Numbered from the stretch's first letter, positions 18,325 through 26,309 are shown. The stretch: DNA of 64,000 bases from Microlunatus sp. Gsoil 973 (GCF_009707365.1 NZ_CP046122.1:2542001-2606000); one strand, 5' to 3'. Notes: generated by a model not told the origin, from the letters alone. Translations and numbers: made by a program.

Positions 18325-19242
18325 ATGGGCCGCATGTCGCGCCGTTCGTTGTTGATCAATTCCGGCATTGCCGCTGGTGGCGCGGCGGTGGCCGCTGGGG
18401 CGGTGTCGCCGCTGCCGGCACACGCTGCGCCGAACCTCCGCACGCCGCCGATCACTCCGGTCTACGTCGAGGTGAACAACTACCACCTGGCCAGCGTCGG
18501 ACAGTACGCGTTGGCCACCACCGGCGCCAATGTCTTCGACATCGGCATCATCTTCGCCGCCAACATCAACGCCGGGAGCGGTGGTCGGCAGGCGCAGTTG
18601 TTCTGCAATCCGCAGGTCCAGGCGACGCTGGACGACGCCGCCAACCAGATCCGGCCGCTGCAGGCCAAGGGCATCAAGGTCCTGCTGTCGATCCTCGGCA
18701 ATCACCAGGGCATCGGGTTCGCCAACCTCACCGACCAGGCGGCCGCGACCGAGTTCGCGCGGCAACTCGCCGACGTGGTCGATCAGTACGGCCTGGACGG
18801 CATCGACTTCGACGATGAGTACGCCGACTACGGGACCAACAACACCCCGCAGCCCAACCCGTACTCCTTCGTCCACCTGGTCTCGGCGCTGCGCCGGATG
18901 ATGCCGGACAAGATCATTTCGCTGTACGACATCGGCCCGGCCTCGACCACGCTGAGCTACGACGGCGTCAATGTCGGCGACCTGATCGACTACAGCTGGA
19001 ACCCCTACTACGGATCCTGGATGGTCCCCGACGTACCGGGGCTGACCAAGGCCGAACTCGGACCCGCCGCAATCGCGATCAACTCGACGGCGACGTCGAC
19101 GGCCTTCGCGCTGGCCGAGCGGACCCGCCACACGGGATACGGCGTCTACCTGACCTACAACCTGCCGGACGACGACTCGCACGAATACCTGTCCTCGTTC
19201 ACCCGGGCGCTGCACGGCAGCGCAGCCGTCTATCTAGGCTGA
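18325..19242 (+). CDS. Secreted GH18 endo-beta-N-acetylglucosaminidase, Endo H-like
   Basis: A 305-residue exported protein. The first 35 residues resemble a Tat signal (MSRRSLLINS, then an Ala/Gly-rich stretch ending AHA). The catalytic motif LDGIDFDDEYADYG at about 157-170 matches the D-G-x-D-x-D-x-E signature of GH18, with E165 as proton donor. The DDEYA-Y form is typical of Endo H/Endo F1 enzymes, which cut the chitobiose core of N-glycans. It could act on host or fungal glycoproteins, or on wall-derived glycans. ATG at 18325 was chosen for the AGAGGAGA ribosome site about 5 bases upstream. The thiamine-binding-type gene follows at once. Confidence 0.9.
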   Translation: MGRMSRRSLLINSGIAAGGAAVAAGAVSPLPAHAAPNLRTPPITPVYVEVNNYHLASVGQYALATTGANVFDIGIIFAANINAGSGGRQAQLFCNPQVQATLDDAANQIRPLQAKGIKVLLSILGNHQGIGFANLTDQAAATEFARQLADVVDQYGLDGIDFDDEYADYGTNNTPQPNPYSFVHLVSALRRMMPDKIISLYDIGPASTTLSYDGVNVGDLIDYSWNPYYGSWMVPDVPGLTKAELGPAAIAINSTATSTAFALAERTRHTGYGVYLTYNLPDDDSHEYLSSFTRALHGSAAVYLG

Positions 19243-19246
19243 CGCC

Positions 19247-19561
19247 ATGATCATCGCCTTCAGCATCTCCCCGGGGACCGCGGACGAGACCGGTTCGGTC
19301 TCCGAGGCGGTGGCCGAGGTCGTACGGATCGTCCGCGCGTCCGGCCTGCCCAACGAGACCAACGCCATGTTCACCAACATCGAGGGCGAGTGGGACGAGG
19401 TGATGGCCGTTGTCAAGCAGGCCGTCGACGCGATGACCGCCATCTCACCCAGGGTCAGCCTTGTGCTCAAGGCCGACATCCGGCCCGGCTACACCGGCCA
19501 GCTGCAGGCCAAGGTCGAGCGCGTCGAGAACCACCTGGCCGCTGCCCCGCCGACGACCTGA
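19247..19561 (+). CDS. Thiamine-binding-type protein (MTH1187/YkoF-like, UPF0045)
   Basis: A 104-residue small protein beginning MIIAFSISPGTADETGSVSE and containing TNIEGEWDEVMAVVKQAVDA and VSLVLKADIRPG, the pattern of the MTH1187/UPF0045 family. Members form ferredoxin-like dimers or tetramers, and some bind thiamine or its pyrimidine part. No thiamine genes are near, so the role here is open. It lies four bases after the GH18 gene and may share its transcript. The last codons and downstream flank recur, slightly altered, upstream of the second DUF2510 paralogue, marking a duplicated segment. Confidence 0.85.
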   Translation: MIIAFSISPGTADETGSVSEAVAEVVRIVRASGLPNETNAMFTNIEGEWDEVMAVVKQAVDAMTAISPRVSLVLKADIRPGYTGQLQAKVERVENHLAAAPPTT

Positions 19562-19591
19562 CCTGACGCCCCGGTCCTCTAGGGTTTCCGG

Positions 19592-20504
19592 GTGGCAGAG
19601 GGCGGCTGGTATCCCGATCCGAGCGGTGAGCCGGGTCGCTACCGCTACTGGGACGGTGCGCGGTGGTCGGCTGAGACCAGCACCGACCCCGGCATCACCG
19701 GCTCCTCAGGTATGGCCGGCGACCGGCGCCCAGCCGGGACCGGAACGCAGCCGGCGCGGTGCCGGCCGCGCCCCCCTGCTGATCGCTGCCCTGGTCATGG
19801 CGTTGATCGTCGTGGCTGTCGGCGTGGTGGTCTTCCGCGCCCAACGGTCGGGAGCGCTGGTGGATCCGAACCCACCGGCGCCGAGCGTTTCCGGTTGGGA
19901 CGACTCGCGTCCACTGCCGACCGCCGGGCCGTCCACGCCGGCAGGCTCACCCAGCACCTCACCGGTCGAGTGCCCACGCGGTGACCCGCTGGACCGCCGG
20001 TCACATCCCCACGACAACCGGGTCCACGGGGGGCGGCTGTCCTTCGCGATGCCGCCTGGGCAGTGGCAGCGGCGGCCGACCAACGGCAGTGGACTGAGTT
20101 TCGCTCACGACGTCGAGCTGATCGATCAGCGCGTCGAAGTGGAATGGGTTGCGTCACTGTCGGCCGGGGCGATCACCCGTGCCGACGGTTTCGTCGGCCC
20201 GCGCCGCTCCGCGGAGCAGATCCTGCAGTGCATCGCAACGTCGGCCTACTACCGGAACATCACCGGTCAGCGGCAGCTGGAATCGGAGCCGATCACCCTC
20301 ACCGACCACCCCGGCTGGCGGATCCGCGGAGAGATCCGGGTCGACGATCCCCAGGTCGAGGCCGACGGCGACATCCTCGAGTTGCGGGTGATCGACACCG
20401 GTGCGGCCGGGTCGATGTCCTTCTTCTGGGGGTGTGCTCCGATCGGCGACAAGCCCCGGATCCGCACGCTGGACGCCACCGTAGGGACACTGCGGGTGGA
20501 CTGA
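19592..20504 (+). pseudogene. DUF2510-TM-exported-domain protein, paralogue 1, frameshifted
   Basis: Starts at GTG 19592, six bases after a TAGGGT -10 box. The first frame encodes a DUF2510 domain (GGWYPDPSGEPGRYRYWDGA, then RWSAETSTDP). It then leaves the family, while a second frame encodes the membrane segment (APLLIAALVMALIVVAVGVVVF) and the extracellular domain, ending at 20504. Removing one C from the run of four at 19687-19690 joins them as AETSTDPASPAPQVW, parallel to AETTSDPQSPPPSV in paralogue 2. Exported-part landmarks include NRVHGGRLSF, QCIATSAYYRN, EIRVDDPQVEADGD and WGCAPIGD. Either the gene is broken or the sequence has an extra base. Function unknown. Confidence 0.75.
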
Positions 20505-20513
20505 CCGGTCCGC

Positions 20514-21428
20514 TCAGCCCGGCGAGACCTGGGTTCCCGCCGTACCCTCGACGATCTCGGTGATCTCGGTGAGCGCGCCGATGGCGGCGCGCCCGCCGGT
20601 GGCCTCGACGAACCTGCACGCCGCCTCGACCTTCGGGCCCATGGAACCGGCGGGATAGCTGCCGCCGCGAAGCTCGGTCGGCGTCACCTTGGTCAGCGCC
20701 TGCTGCCGCGGGGTGCCCCAGCCGCTGTAGACCGCGTCGACGTCGGTCGCCATGACGAACATGTCGGCGTCGATCTCCCGGGCGAGCAGTTCACTGGCCA
20801 GGTCCTTGTCGATCACCGCCTCAACTCCTTGGAGGGTGTTGCCACCGCCGGAGGCGAACATCGTCGGCACCCCGCCACCGCCGGCGCAGATCACCACAAC
20901 ACCCTGGTCCAGCAACCATCGGATCGGACGGATCTCGAAGATGCGCAGCGGTTCGGGGGACGGCACCACCCGTCGCCACCGGTCGCCGTCCGGCCCGAAC
21001 ACCCATCCCTTGGCCACGGCCATGGCGTCGGCGGTCGCCCGGTCATAGACCGGGCCGACGAACTTGGTCGGGTTGCCGAAAGCGGGATCCGACGGGCTCA
21101 CCTCGACCATGGTCAGGATTGTCGCCAGCGGTACCTCCGGGGGCATCACGTTGCCCAACTCCTGCTCCAGGACATAGCCGATCATGCCCTCGGTCTGGGC
21201 GCCGAGCATGTCCAGCGGGAACGGTTCGACGTCGGTGTAGGCCGCGGCCTGCAACGCCAGCAATCCGACCTGGGGTCCATTGCCGTGGGACAGCACCAGC
21301 TGGTGTGCGCGGACGAGCGCGGCCAGTCCCGGCGCCGCGGCGCGGACGTTCCCCCGCTGGTTGTCGGCTGTCATCGGCTGGCCGCGTTTCAGCAGGGCGT
21401 TGCCACCCAGAGCGACGACGATGCGCAC
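20514..21428 (-). CDS. arcC: Carbamate kinase
   Basis: A 304-residue cytoplasmic kinase of the amino-acid-kinase fold, reversibly transferring phosphate between carbamoyl phosphate and ADP. Motifs include [15 protein letters not shown] at the N-terminus, [39 protein letters not shown] and the C-terminal [15 protein letters not shown]. Three consecutive GTG codons (21434, 21431, 21428) follow AAGGAGGA; I chose 21428 for spacing and family N-terminus. The arginine deiminase and ornithine carbamoyltransferase genes that often accompany arcC are absent. It lies between two DUF2510 paralogues on the opposite strand. Confidence 0.94.
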   Translation of the reverse strand: MRIVVALGGNALLKRGQPMTADNQRGNVRAAAPGLAALVRAHQLVLSHGNGPQVGLLALQAAAYTDVEPFPLDMLGAQTEGMIGYVLEQELGNVMPPEVPLATILTMVEVSPSDPAFGNPTKFVGPVYDRATADAMAVAKGWVFGPDGDRWRRVVPSPEPLRIFEIRPIRWLLDQGVVVICAGGGGVPTMFASGGGNTLQGVEAVIDKDLASELLAREIDADMFVMATDVDAVYSGWGTPRQQALTKVTPTELRGGSYPAGSMGPKVEAACRFVEATGGRAAIGALTEITEIVEGTAGTQVSPG

Positions 21429-21549
21429 CACCACTCCTCCTTGTCGAGACTCGTTGTCCCGTTGAAGGTGGGATGGATCCTAGGCAGACGATCCTCCCGC
21501 CGCGGCCAAACCAGGAAAGATCGAGCTCGCGGTGTCGGGCAGCCGCCGG

Positions 21550-22146
21550 TCAGCCGGGCACGCAGGCGCCGACGATCGTCCGGGATATCGCACGGTCGAG
21601 GAGTTCCAGGACATCCTCGACCCTTCGCTCGGGTTCGTCGTTCCACGACGTCAGCGCCCGCAGGTGCGCCCGGCGCTGGTCATGGGAATAGATCCGGCCG
21701 ACCGAGGCCGAGCCGTGGCCCAGCTGTTCGTGCATCGCCTCGTAGAGCTCATCGACGCAGGACCAGGCGTCGGCGATCGACGGTGCGGTGTCCTGGTTCT
21801 CGACCAGCTGCAGGATCGTCCCGACCAGACAGCCGGCCGCGACCTTCGATGGGGCGTGCAGCAGCCTGAATGCCTCCGCCGGTGTGGCCCGCCGGGGGCC
21901 GACGGCGCCCGGGCTGGTGACTCCGAACCAGGCTCCGGTGATCCAACCGTGCTGAACCAACGACGATCGGGTCTGCTCCAGAAGATCGCGGGTGCGGTCG
22001 AGTCGCCGCAGCCGGTCATCCTCCGGTGTCAGGCGCGGGGTCGGCGGATGGGTGGGCACCTGACGCGGCCACAGCAGCACCCGGGTGCGCTCGAAGAAGA
22101 TCCGCCAGGCTACAGCGGCTTGCTGTTGTGACGTCGAGTCAGGCAT
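21550..22146 (-). CDS. Conserved hypothetical protein, DUF6197-like
   Basis: A 198-residue soluble protein. The N-terminal 45 residues are basic and variable. The rest (LEQTRSSLVQHGWITGAWFG, AAGCLVGTILQLVENQD, then RALTSWNDEPERRVEDVLEL) resembles actinobacterial proteins of the DUF6197 type, where a C-L-x-G turn and a final W-N-D-x-P helix are typical. That assignment is from memory and tentative. No catalytic motif is visible. It is transcribed on its own, upstream of arcC with a 121-bp spacer, and diverges from DUF2510 paralogue 2. Confidence 0.65.
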   Translation of the reverse strand: MPDSTSQQQAAVAWRIFFERTRVLLWPRQVPTHPPTPRLTPEDDRLRRLDRTRDLLEQTRSSLVQHGWITGAWFGVTSPGAVGPRRATPAEAFRLLHAPSKVAAGCLVGTILQLVENQDTAPSIADAWSCVDELYEAMHEQLGHGSASVGRIYSHDQRRAHLRALTSWNDEPERRVEDVLELLDRAISRTIVGACVPG

Positions 22147-22304
22147 CGGACTCTCCCGGAAGCACGCGTTTCGGCCAGCATGCGTCGAAAACCGGCAGCT
22201 GGCAAGTCAACTACCGGGCTGCATCGGATTCCGGCTCCGGACCGGGTCGAATCCTGTGTGCAGGCCTCGGCCTGCCGACGACCGGATCTGACGCCCCGGT
22301 CATC

Positions 22305-22310
22305 TAGGGT
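22305..22310 (+). promoter_or_regulatory. -10 box of DUF2510 paralogue 2 (leaderless)
   Basis: TAGGGT is followed by seven bases and then the GTG start. The same box and about 45 bp around it recur before paralogue 1 (TAGGGT at 19580-19585, six bases before GTG), so the promoter was duplicated with the gene. Confidence 0.6.
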
Positions 22311-22317
22311 TTCCTGC

Positions 22318-23250
22318 GTGGCAGAGCGCGGCTGGTATCCCGACCCGGGTGGTGCGGCCGGGCGCTACCGCTACTGGGACGGATCCCGCTGGTCGGCCGA
22401 GACCACCTCCGATCCCCAGTCGCCGCCGCCGAGCGTGCGTCCGGGACCGGCATCACAAGGGACGTCGGGCAAGATCACCAGTCGCCTGCCGTTGGTCATC
22501 GCGGGAGTCGCCGTGCTGCTGGTGATTGCCCTGATCAGCCTGCTGGTCATCCGCTCACGCCGGCCGGACGTGCTCACCGACCCGAATCCTCCGGCCCCGA
22601 GCGTGTCCGGCTGGAACGACTCGAGCCCGCTGCCCACGGCCGACCCGACGCCGAGTCCGACTCCACCGCCGACTCAGTCGCCCAGTCCGTCCGGCCTGCC
22701 CCGTGGCCAGGTGGCCTGTGCCCAGGGGGATCCGTGGGACGCCCGGCAGCACCCGACCGACGGGCGGATCCACGGCGGTGACCTGTCCATCACCCAGCCC
22801 GGTGGCGACTGGGATCGCGACGACGACTACGCCCAACAGATGACGTGGGCCTACGACGTCGCCGGCGCCGACGAATGGGTTGAGCCGCACTGGCTGGCGA
22901 TGGTCGCGGTCGGCGCCGTGCACGCCGACGACGGATTCCGCAGCCCGAAGCAGTCCGCCGACGGCCTGATGCAGTGCATCGCCAGCTCGGCCTACTACCG
23001 CTACTTCACCGGCAGGACCGATCGGTTCGCCAGGGCGGTGACCGTCGACGGCCACAGGGGGTGGGCACTGCGCTCCGAGGTCCGTGTCGACAATCCCGAC
23101 GTCCGGGCCGAGGGTGACGTCGTCGAAGTGATCGTGCTGAACACCGGGAGGTCCGGCGAACTGTCCTTCTTCGCGGGATTCATACCGATCGGTGATCATG
23201 ACCGGCTCGCGGTCCTCGACAGCACCATCGCAGGGATCCGGGTGGATTGA
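22318..23250 (+). CDS. DUF2510-TM-exported-domain protein, paralogue 2
   Basis: A 310-residue protein. Order: DUF2510 domain at residues 1-35 (RGWYPDPGGAAGRYRYWDGS), a Pro/Ser-rich linker, one membrane helix at about 60-80 (LPLVIAGVAVLLVIALISLLV), a second Pro/Thr/Ser-rich stalk at about 95-125, and an extracellular domain of about 180 residues. The domain has HGGDLSI, QCIASSAYYRY, EVRVDNPDVRAEGD and an IPIGDHDRL near the end. A cysteine in ACAQGDP and one in QCIASS are shared with both other copies and may form a disulphide. DUF2510 is common at the cytoplasmic N-terminus of actinobacterial membrane proteins, but its role is unknown. GTG 22318 is seven bases after TAGGGT. Confidence 0.85.
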   Translation: MAERGWYPDPGGAAGRYRYWDGSRWSAETTSDPQSPPPSVRPGPASQGTSGKITSRLPLVIAGVAVLLVIALISLLVIRSRRPDVLTDPNPPAPSVSGWNDSSPLPTADPTPSPTPPPTQSPSPSGLPRGQVACAQGDPWDARQHPTDGRIHGGDLSITQPGGDWDRDDDYAQQMTWAYDVAGADEWVEPHWLAMVAVGAVHADDGFRSPKQSADGLMQCIASSAYYRYFTGRTDRFARAVTVDGHRGWALRSEVRVDNPDVRAEGDVVEVIVLNTGRSGELSFFAGFIPIGDHDRLAVLDSTIAGIRVD

Positions 23251-23322
23251 CCCCTGACTTGGCCTGCCGCACTACTGTCGGGTTCCGAGGTTTGACGCAC
23301 CGAGCGCGAACGGGAGGGGTCG

Positions 23323-24225
23323 ATGACCGGCTGGTATCCGGATCCCGGCGGACAGCCGAACCGGTACCGGTACTGGGACGGCGCCTCCTGGTCGGAGGAG
23401 ACGTCGATCGACCCGGCCGATCCGCCGCCCGGCTCCCCCGGTAGGCTCCGGCAACAATCCGGCGACGAGAACCGGCATTACGGCGGTGCCGCCTTCGGCC
23501 TGGCCGCATTGGCATTGGTCGTCGTCGTGGTCAGTACGGTCATGATCATCCGCAGGGCCGGCGACCCGCAGGCCCTGGACGCGCCTCCCGGTCCGGGTGC
23601 CAGCGTGAGCGCCTGGGACGACCGCAGCCCGCTGGCCGGCCCGCCCGGTCCGGGCCCCGCCCAGGCCACGACCATCCCCCAGCGCCGGCAGACCTGCCCG
23701 GGCGGGGACCCCGACGAGCGCGCACCCCACCCGGTGGACGGCCGGGTACACGGCGGGCGACTGTCGATGCCCCGGGCCGCCGGCTACTCGACGCCGGTAC
23801 CGGAATACATGCTGAGCTGGATGTCGGACACCCAGGGGATCAGCCAGACCACCGAGCCCGGCTGGCAGTCGATCTTCGCGGTCGGCGAGCTGCAACGTAC
23901 TGCTGAATTCTCCACCGTCCGCAAGGCGGCCCACTCGTCCATGGAGTGTGCCATCCATTCGGCCTGGTACCTGAACCTCGTCGGGCACAAGCCGATCCGT
24001 GACGAGCCGATCACGATCGACGGGCACGACGCCTGGATCCTCACCTGGAACGTCTACGACGACACTCCGGGGCTGCAGGTCGCCGGTGACCAGCTCACCT
24101 TCCTCGCGGTCGACGACGGCCGGTCCGATGCGTACTCGATGTGGTGCGGGATGGTGCCGCTGGGCGACACCGACCGGACTGCCCTTGATGGGAGGATGCT
24201 GGCCGATCTGGAGGTCGGCGGCTGA
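23323..24225 (+). CDS. DUF2510-TM-exported-domain protein, paralogue 3
   Basis: A 300-residue protein with the same plan as paralogue 2: DUF2510 at residues 1-35 (TGWYPDPGGQPNRYRYWDGA), a membrane helix at about 57-77, a Pro/Gly-rich stalk, then an exported domain with GRVHGGRLSM, ECAIHSAWYLN and WCGMVPLGD. It is the most divergent of the three and, unlike the others, has a strong ribosome site (GGGAGGGG) before ATG 23323. It starts 72 bases after paralogue 2, and its stop overlaps the AraC-type gene by one base (TGATG), so the two are translationally coupled. Function unknown; the location implies an envelope role. Confidence 0.85.
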   Translation: MTGWYPDPGGQPNRYRYWDGASWSEETSIDPADPPPGSPGRLRQQSGDENRHYGGAAFGLAALALVVVVVSTVMIIRRAGDPQALDAPPGPGASVSAWDDRSPLAGPPGPGPAQATTIPQRRQTCPGGDPDERAPHPVDGRVHGGRLSMPRAAGYSTPVPEYMLSWMSDTQGISQTTEPGWQSIFAVGELQRTAEFSTVRKAAHSSMECAIHSAWYLNLVGHKPIRDEPITIDGHDAWILTWNVYDDTPGLQVAGDQLTFLAVDDGRSDAYSMWCGMVPLGDTDRTALDGRMLADLEVGG

Positions 24226-24908
24226 TGGCCTACCGCGAACGCGCGTCGATGGTGCCGGGTGCCGTGGTCTGGCGGCAGGACAGTTCCGGCCCGGGAGAGG
24301 TGTTGCCCGACGGCTGCATGGACCTGCTGTGGATGGACGACACGATCATGGTCGCCGGCCCGGACACCATCGCCCATCCGGTGCACGGCGACGGGCGGGC
24401 CTATGTCGGCATCCGGTTCCGCTCCGGCACGCTGCCCGCGCTGCTCGGCGTACCGGCGGTCGAGCTTCGTGATCGTCGGGTTCGGTTGGCGGACCTGGTC
24501 GGCCCTCGGGTCGCCGATCGGGTCCGCGACCGGTTCGCCCGGTCCGACCATCCCGGCCGGGTACTCGAGGAGTACGCGGCCGACCTGATCGCCGAGCATG
24601 ATCAGGACCGCCGCACGCCCGAACTGTTGGCGATGATCAGTTCCGGGTTGCCGGTGGCCGAGATCGGCCGTCGGATCGGCCTCGGCGAACGGCAACTGCA
24701 CCGGCACGGCCTGCAGTACTTCGGTTACGGACCGGCGATGCTGCGCCGGATCCTGCGGCTCCAACGGGCGTTCGCGCTGGCCGAATCCGGCCGGCCAGCG
24801 GCGATGATCGCCGCCCGCGCCGGCTACTCCGACCAGGCTCATCTGATCCGGGACTGCCGGGCGCTGACCGGGCGCAGCTTCGGTGAGCGGGTGATCTTGG
24901 CGGGCTAG
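24225..24908 (+). CDS. AraC-type helix-turn-helix regulator with DUF6597-like N-terminus
   Basis: A 227-residue regulator. The first half (VLPDGCMDLLWMDDTIMVAG, IRFRSGTLPALLGVP) matches the DUF6597 N-terminal domain common in actinobacterial AraC-type proteins. The second half carries the two-helix-turn-helix AraC domain: GLPVAEIGRRIGLGERQLHR and MIAARAGYSDQAHLIRDCRA, ending in the standard LTGRSFGERV. It starts on the last base of DUF2510 paralogue 3 and so may control that family. The downstream VOC gene is convergent, with a four-base overlap of stops. Confidence 0.85.
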   Translation: MAYRERASMVPGAVVWRQDSSGPGEVLPDGCMDLLWMDDTIMVAGPDTIAHPVHGDGRAYVGIRFRSGTLPALLGVPAVELRDRRVRLADLVGPRVADRVRDRFARSDHPGRVLEEYAADLIAEHDQDRRTPELLAMISSGLPVAEIGRRIGLGERQLHRHGLQYFGYGPAMLRRILRLQRAFALAESGRPAAMIAARAGYSDQAHLIRDCRALTGRSFGERVILAG

Positions 24909-25288
24909 GTGGCCGCGTACAGGTCGACGTGATTGCCGTCCGGGTCGACGACGACGGCGTAACGCTGGCCCCAGAACGCGTCCCAGGGTTCCCGGTGGCT
25001 GCCGTGTCCTGCCGCGACGACTCGCGCGTAGGTCTGGTCGACCTCCTCCGGTGACGCGCATTGGAAGGCAAGAGTCATCGGCTGCCCGCCGCTGGGCCGG
25101 GTCCAGGTGGGATCGATCTCAGCCATGGCAGCGACCGAGTCCCACATGACCCGGAGACCGCCGACCTCGGCCTCGGCGTGCGGCTGGTCGCCGGGGTCGT
25201 CGGCGGTGATGCCGAGCAGTCGGTAGAAGGCAACGGAGGCGGGGATCGATTCGGAAACGATCCCGACAGCCTTGAGCGTGACAGTCAT
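24905..25288 (-). CDS. VOC/glyoxalase-family protein
   Basis: A 127-residue single VOC-fold protein (MTVTLKAVGIVSESIPASVA at the start, VVVDPDGNHVDLYAAT at the end). The family binds a divalent metal through paired beta-alpha-beta-beta-beta units and includes glyoxalases, dioxygenases and antibiotic-binding proteins. The E/H metal set is only partly conserved here, so enzymatic activity is uncertain. ATG at 25288 is the family start; the open frame further upstream translates tandem repeats and is unlikely to be coding. Confidence 0.82.
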   Translation of the reverse strand: MTVTLKAVGIVSESIPASVAFYRLLGITADDPGDQPHAEAEVGGLRVMWDSVAAMAEIDPTWTRPSGGQPMTLAFQCASPEEVDQTYARVVAAGHGSHREPWDAFWGQRYAVVVDPDGNHVDLYAAT

Positions 25289-25331
25289 GCCCCGACGGTA
25301 TTCCGCGGCGCGGCAACGATCTTGAAGGAAT

Positions 25332-25387
25332 CGGACATCGACACGCGGACATCGACACGCCGACATCGACATGCGGACAAGCGAATG
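25332..25387. repeat. 14-bp tandem repeat, four units
   Basis: Two identical CGGACATCGACACG units (25332-25345, 25346-25359) are followed by CCGACATCGACATG and a decayed CGGACAAGCGAATG. The array lies between the VOC start and the fur terminator hairpin. Confidence 0.8.
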
Positions 25388-25414
25388 CCCGCCCCTCGGG
25401 GGTGGGGCGGGCAT
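25385..25414 (-). terminator. Strong hairpin after fur
   Basis: Perfect 11-base arms ATGCCCGCCCC (25385-25395) and GGGGCGGGCAT (25404-25414) with an 8-base loop lie 20 bases past the fur stop. The G+C-rich stem without a clear T-run is common for actinobacterial terminators. Confidence 0.7.
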
Positions 25415-25434
25415 CCGCGGCTCGGCGGCCGCCG

Positions 25435-25938
25435 TCAGGCGTGCGCGACGTCCCGCGCGGCCTCGCCCTCCACGCTACGCCGTCCTCGTCCAGCAGCACA
25501 GTCGGCGCACAGCCCCCAATAGGTGACCTCTGCCTCGTCGATCAGGAATCCGTGGGTCTGCTGGGGTACGGCGCACGGTATCGATCCGACGCTGCATTCC
25601 ACGTCGGCGATCGCGCCGCACCGTCGGCAGACGATGTGGTGGTGGTTGTCGCCCGCGTTGATCTCGAACAGCATGGCCGAGCCGGCCGGCTCAACCTTGC
25701 GCAGGATCTGATGCTCGGTGAGGGTGTTCAACGCGTCGTAGACCGCCTGGGTGGACACGGTCCCAATCCGTTCCCGCACCCGGTCCGACACCTGGTCAGC
25801 GGCGAGGTGGGAGTTCTGGCGGACAACTTCCAGTACCGCCAGCCGTGGCTGAGTCACCCGCAGGCCGGCCGATCGGAGTCGTTGCCGCCAGTCCGGTGAG
25901 GCAATGGTCTCTTCCACCGCTCCGGTGATCGTGCCCAT
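25435..25938 (-). CDS. Fur-family metalloregulator
   Basis: A 167-residue regulator of the Fur superfamily. The winged helix spans about 15-90 (GLRVTQPRLAVLEVVRQNSH, STQAVYDALNTLTEHQILRK). The dimerisation domain has the metal site NHHHIVCRRCG and the C-terminal zinc-binding C-A-D-C, with a further cysteine pair in DVECSVGSIPC. FurA-like proteins of this kind often repress catalase or iron genes and themselves. No katG or katA is adjacent, so the targets are unknown. A Fur-box-like inverted repeat lies 8-35 bases upstream of ATG 25938, which suggests autoregulation. A hairpin follows the gene. Confidence 0.93.
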   Translation of the reverse strand: MGTITGAVEETIASPDWRQRLRSAGLRVTQPRLAVLEVVRQNSHLAADQVSDRVRERIGTVSTQAVYDALNTLTEHQILRKVEPAGSAMLFEINAGDNHHHIVCRRCGAIADVECSVGSIPCAVPQQTHGFLIDEAEVTYWGLCADCAAGRGRRSVEGEAARDVAHA

Positions 25939-25945
25939 ACCCCGA

Positions 25946-25973
25946 TTGAATCATTGTTTCTGGAATCATTCAA
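25946..25973. promoter_or_regulatory. Fur-box-like element upstream of fur
   Basis: TTGAATCATT (25946-25955) and AATCATTCAA (25964-25973) flank 8 bases. The outer TTGAAT/ATTCAA ends are inverted, and GAATCATT is also directly repeated. The A+T-rich patch stands out in this genome and lies where the fur promoter must be. Confidence 0.6.
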
Positions 25974-26049
25974 AGAACTCGCGGGTGATGCTGATCGACA
26001 ACTGGGAAGTTGCTGCTGTGACTACCCGGCACGAACTTCCCAGCAGCCT

Positions 26050-26250
26050 TCACGAGCGCGGCTCGTCCCACTCACGATCCTCTTCGTCCCACTGCTCGTT
26101 GCGTTCGGCGACCTTCTCCAGGGCGTGTTGAGCTTCCTCACGGGTGGCGTACGGACCGAACCGGTTGATCGATCGGCAACCGTCCTTGGGTTCGACCGTC
26201 TTGTGGTCCAGGCAGTAGTACCACATGCCTTGTTCGTCCGCCATCGTCAT
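26050..26250 (-). CDS. Small conserved actinobacterial protein (SPOR-like)
   Basis: A 66-residue acidic, soluble protein: MWYYCLDHKTVEPKDGCRSI, then FGPYATREEAQHALEKVAER and a tail rich in D, E and W. Proteins with this W-Y-Y-C-x-x-H-K-T-V-E start and F-G-P-Y-x-T-x-x-E-A core are widespread in actinomycetes as hypotheticals. The core resembles the motif of small SPOR-like domains. Two Cys and one His could bind metal. It sits alone between fur and map, transcribed away from map. Confidence 0.75.
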   Translation of the reverse strand: MTMADEQGMWYYCLDHKTVEPKDGCRSINRFGPYATREEAQHALEKVAERNEQWDEEDREWDEPRS

Positions 26251-26309
26251 GCTCCTCGGCTCACTGAAGCTGGTGGGTCACTGGGACCCTAGCGCGCATC
26301 CGATCCGCA

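Noticed and set aside
20514-21428. Arginine deiminase pathway operon around arcC
   Set aside because: Neither arcA nor arcB, nor an arginine/ornithine exchanger, is present nearby.
22241-22260. tRNA T-arm-like string (ccgggtcgaatcctgtg), possible tRNA or attachment-site remnant
   Set aside because: One base short of a real T-loop and no acceptor, D-arm or anticodon arm can be built around it.
25300-25414. N-terminal extension of the VOC protein through the tandem repeats
   Set aside because: The added residues derive from the 14-bp repeat and the hairpin; the family starts at ATG 25288.
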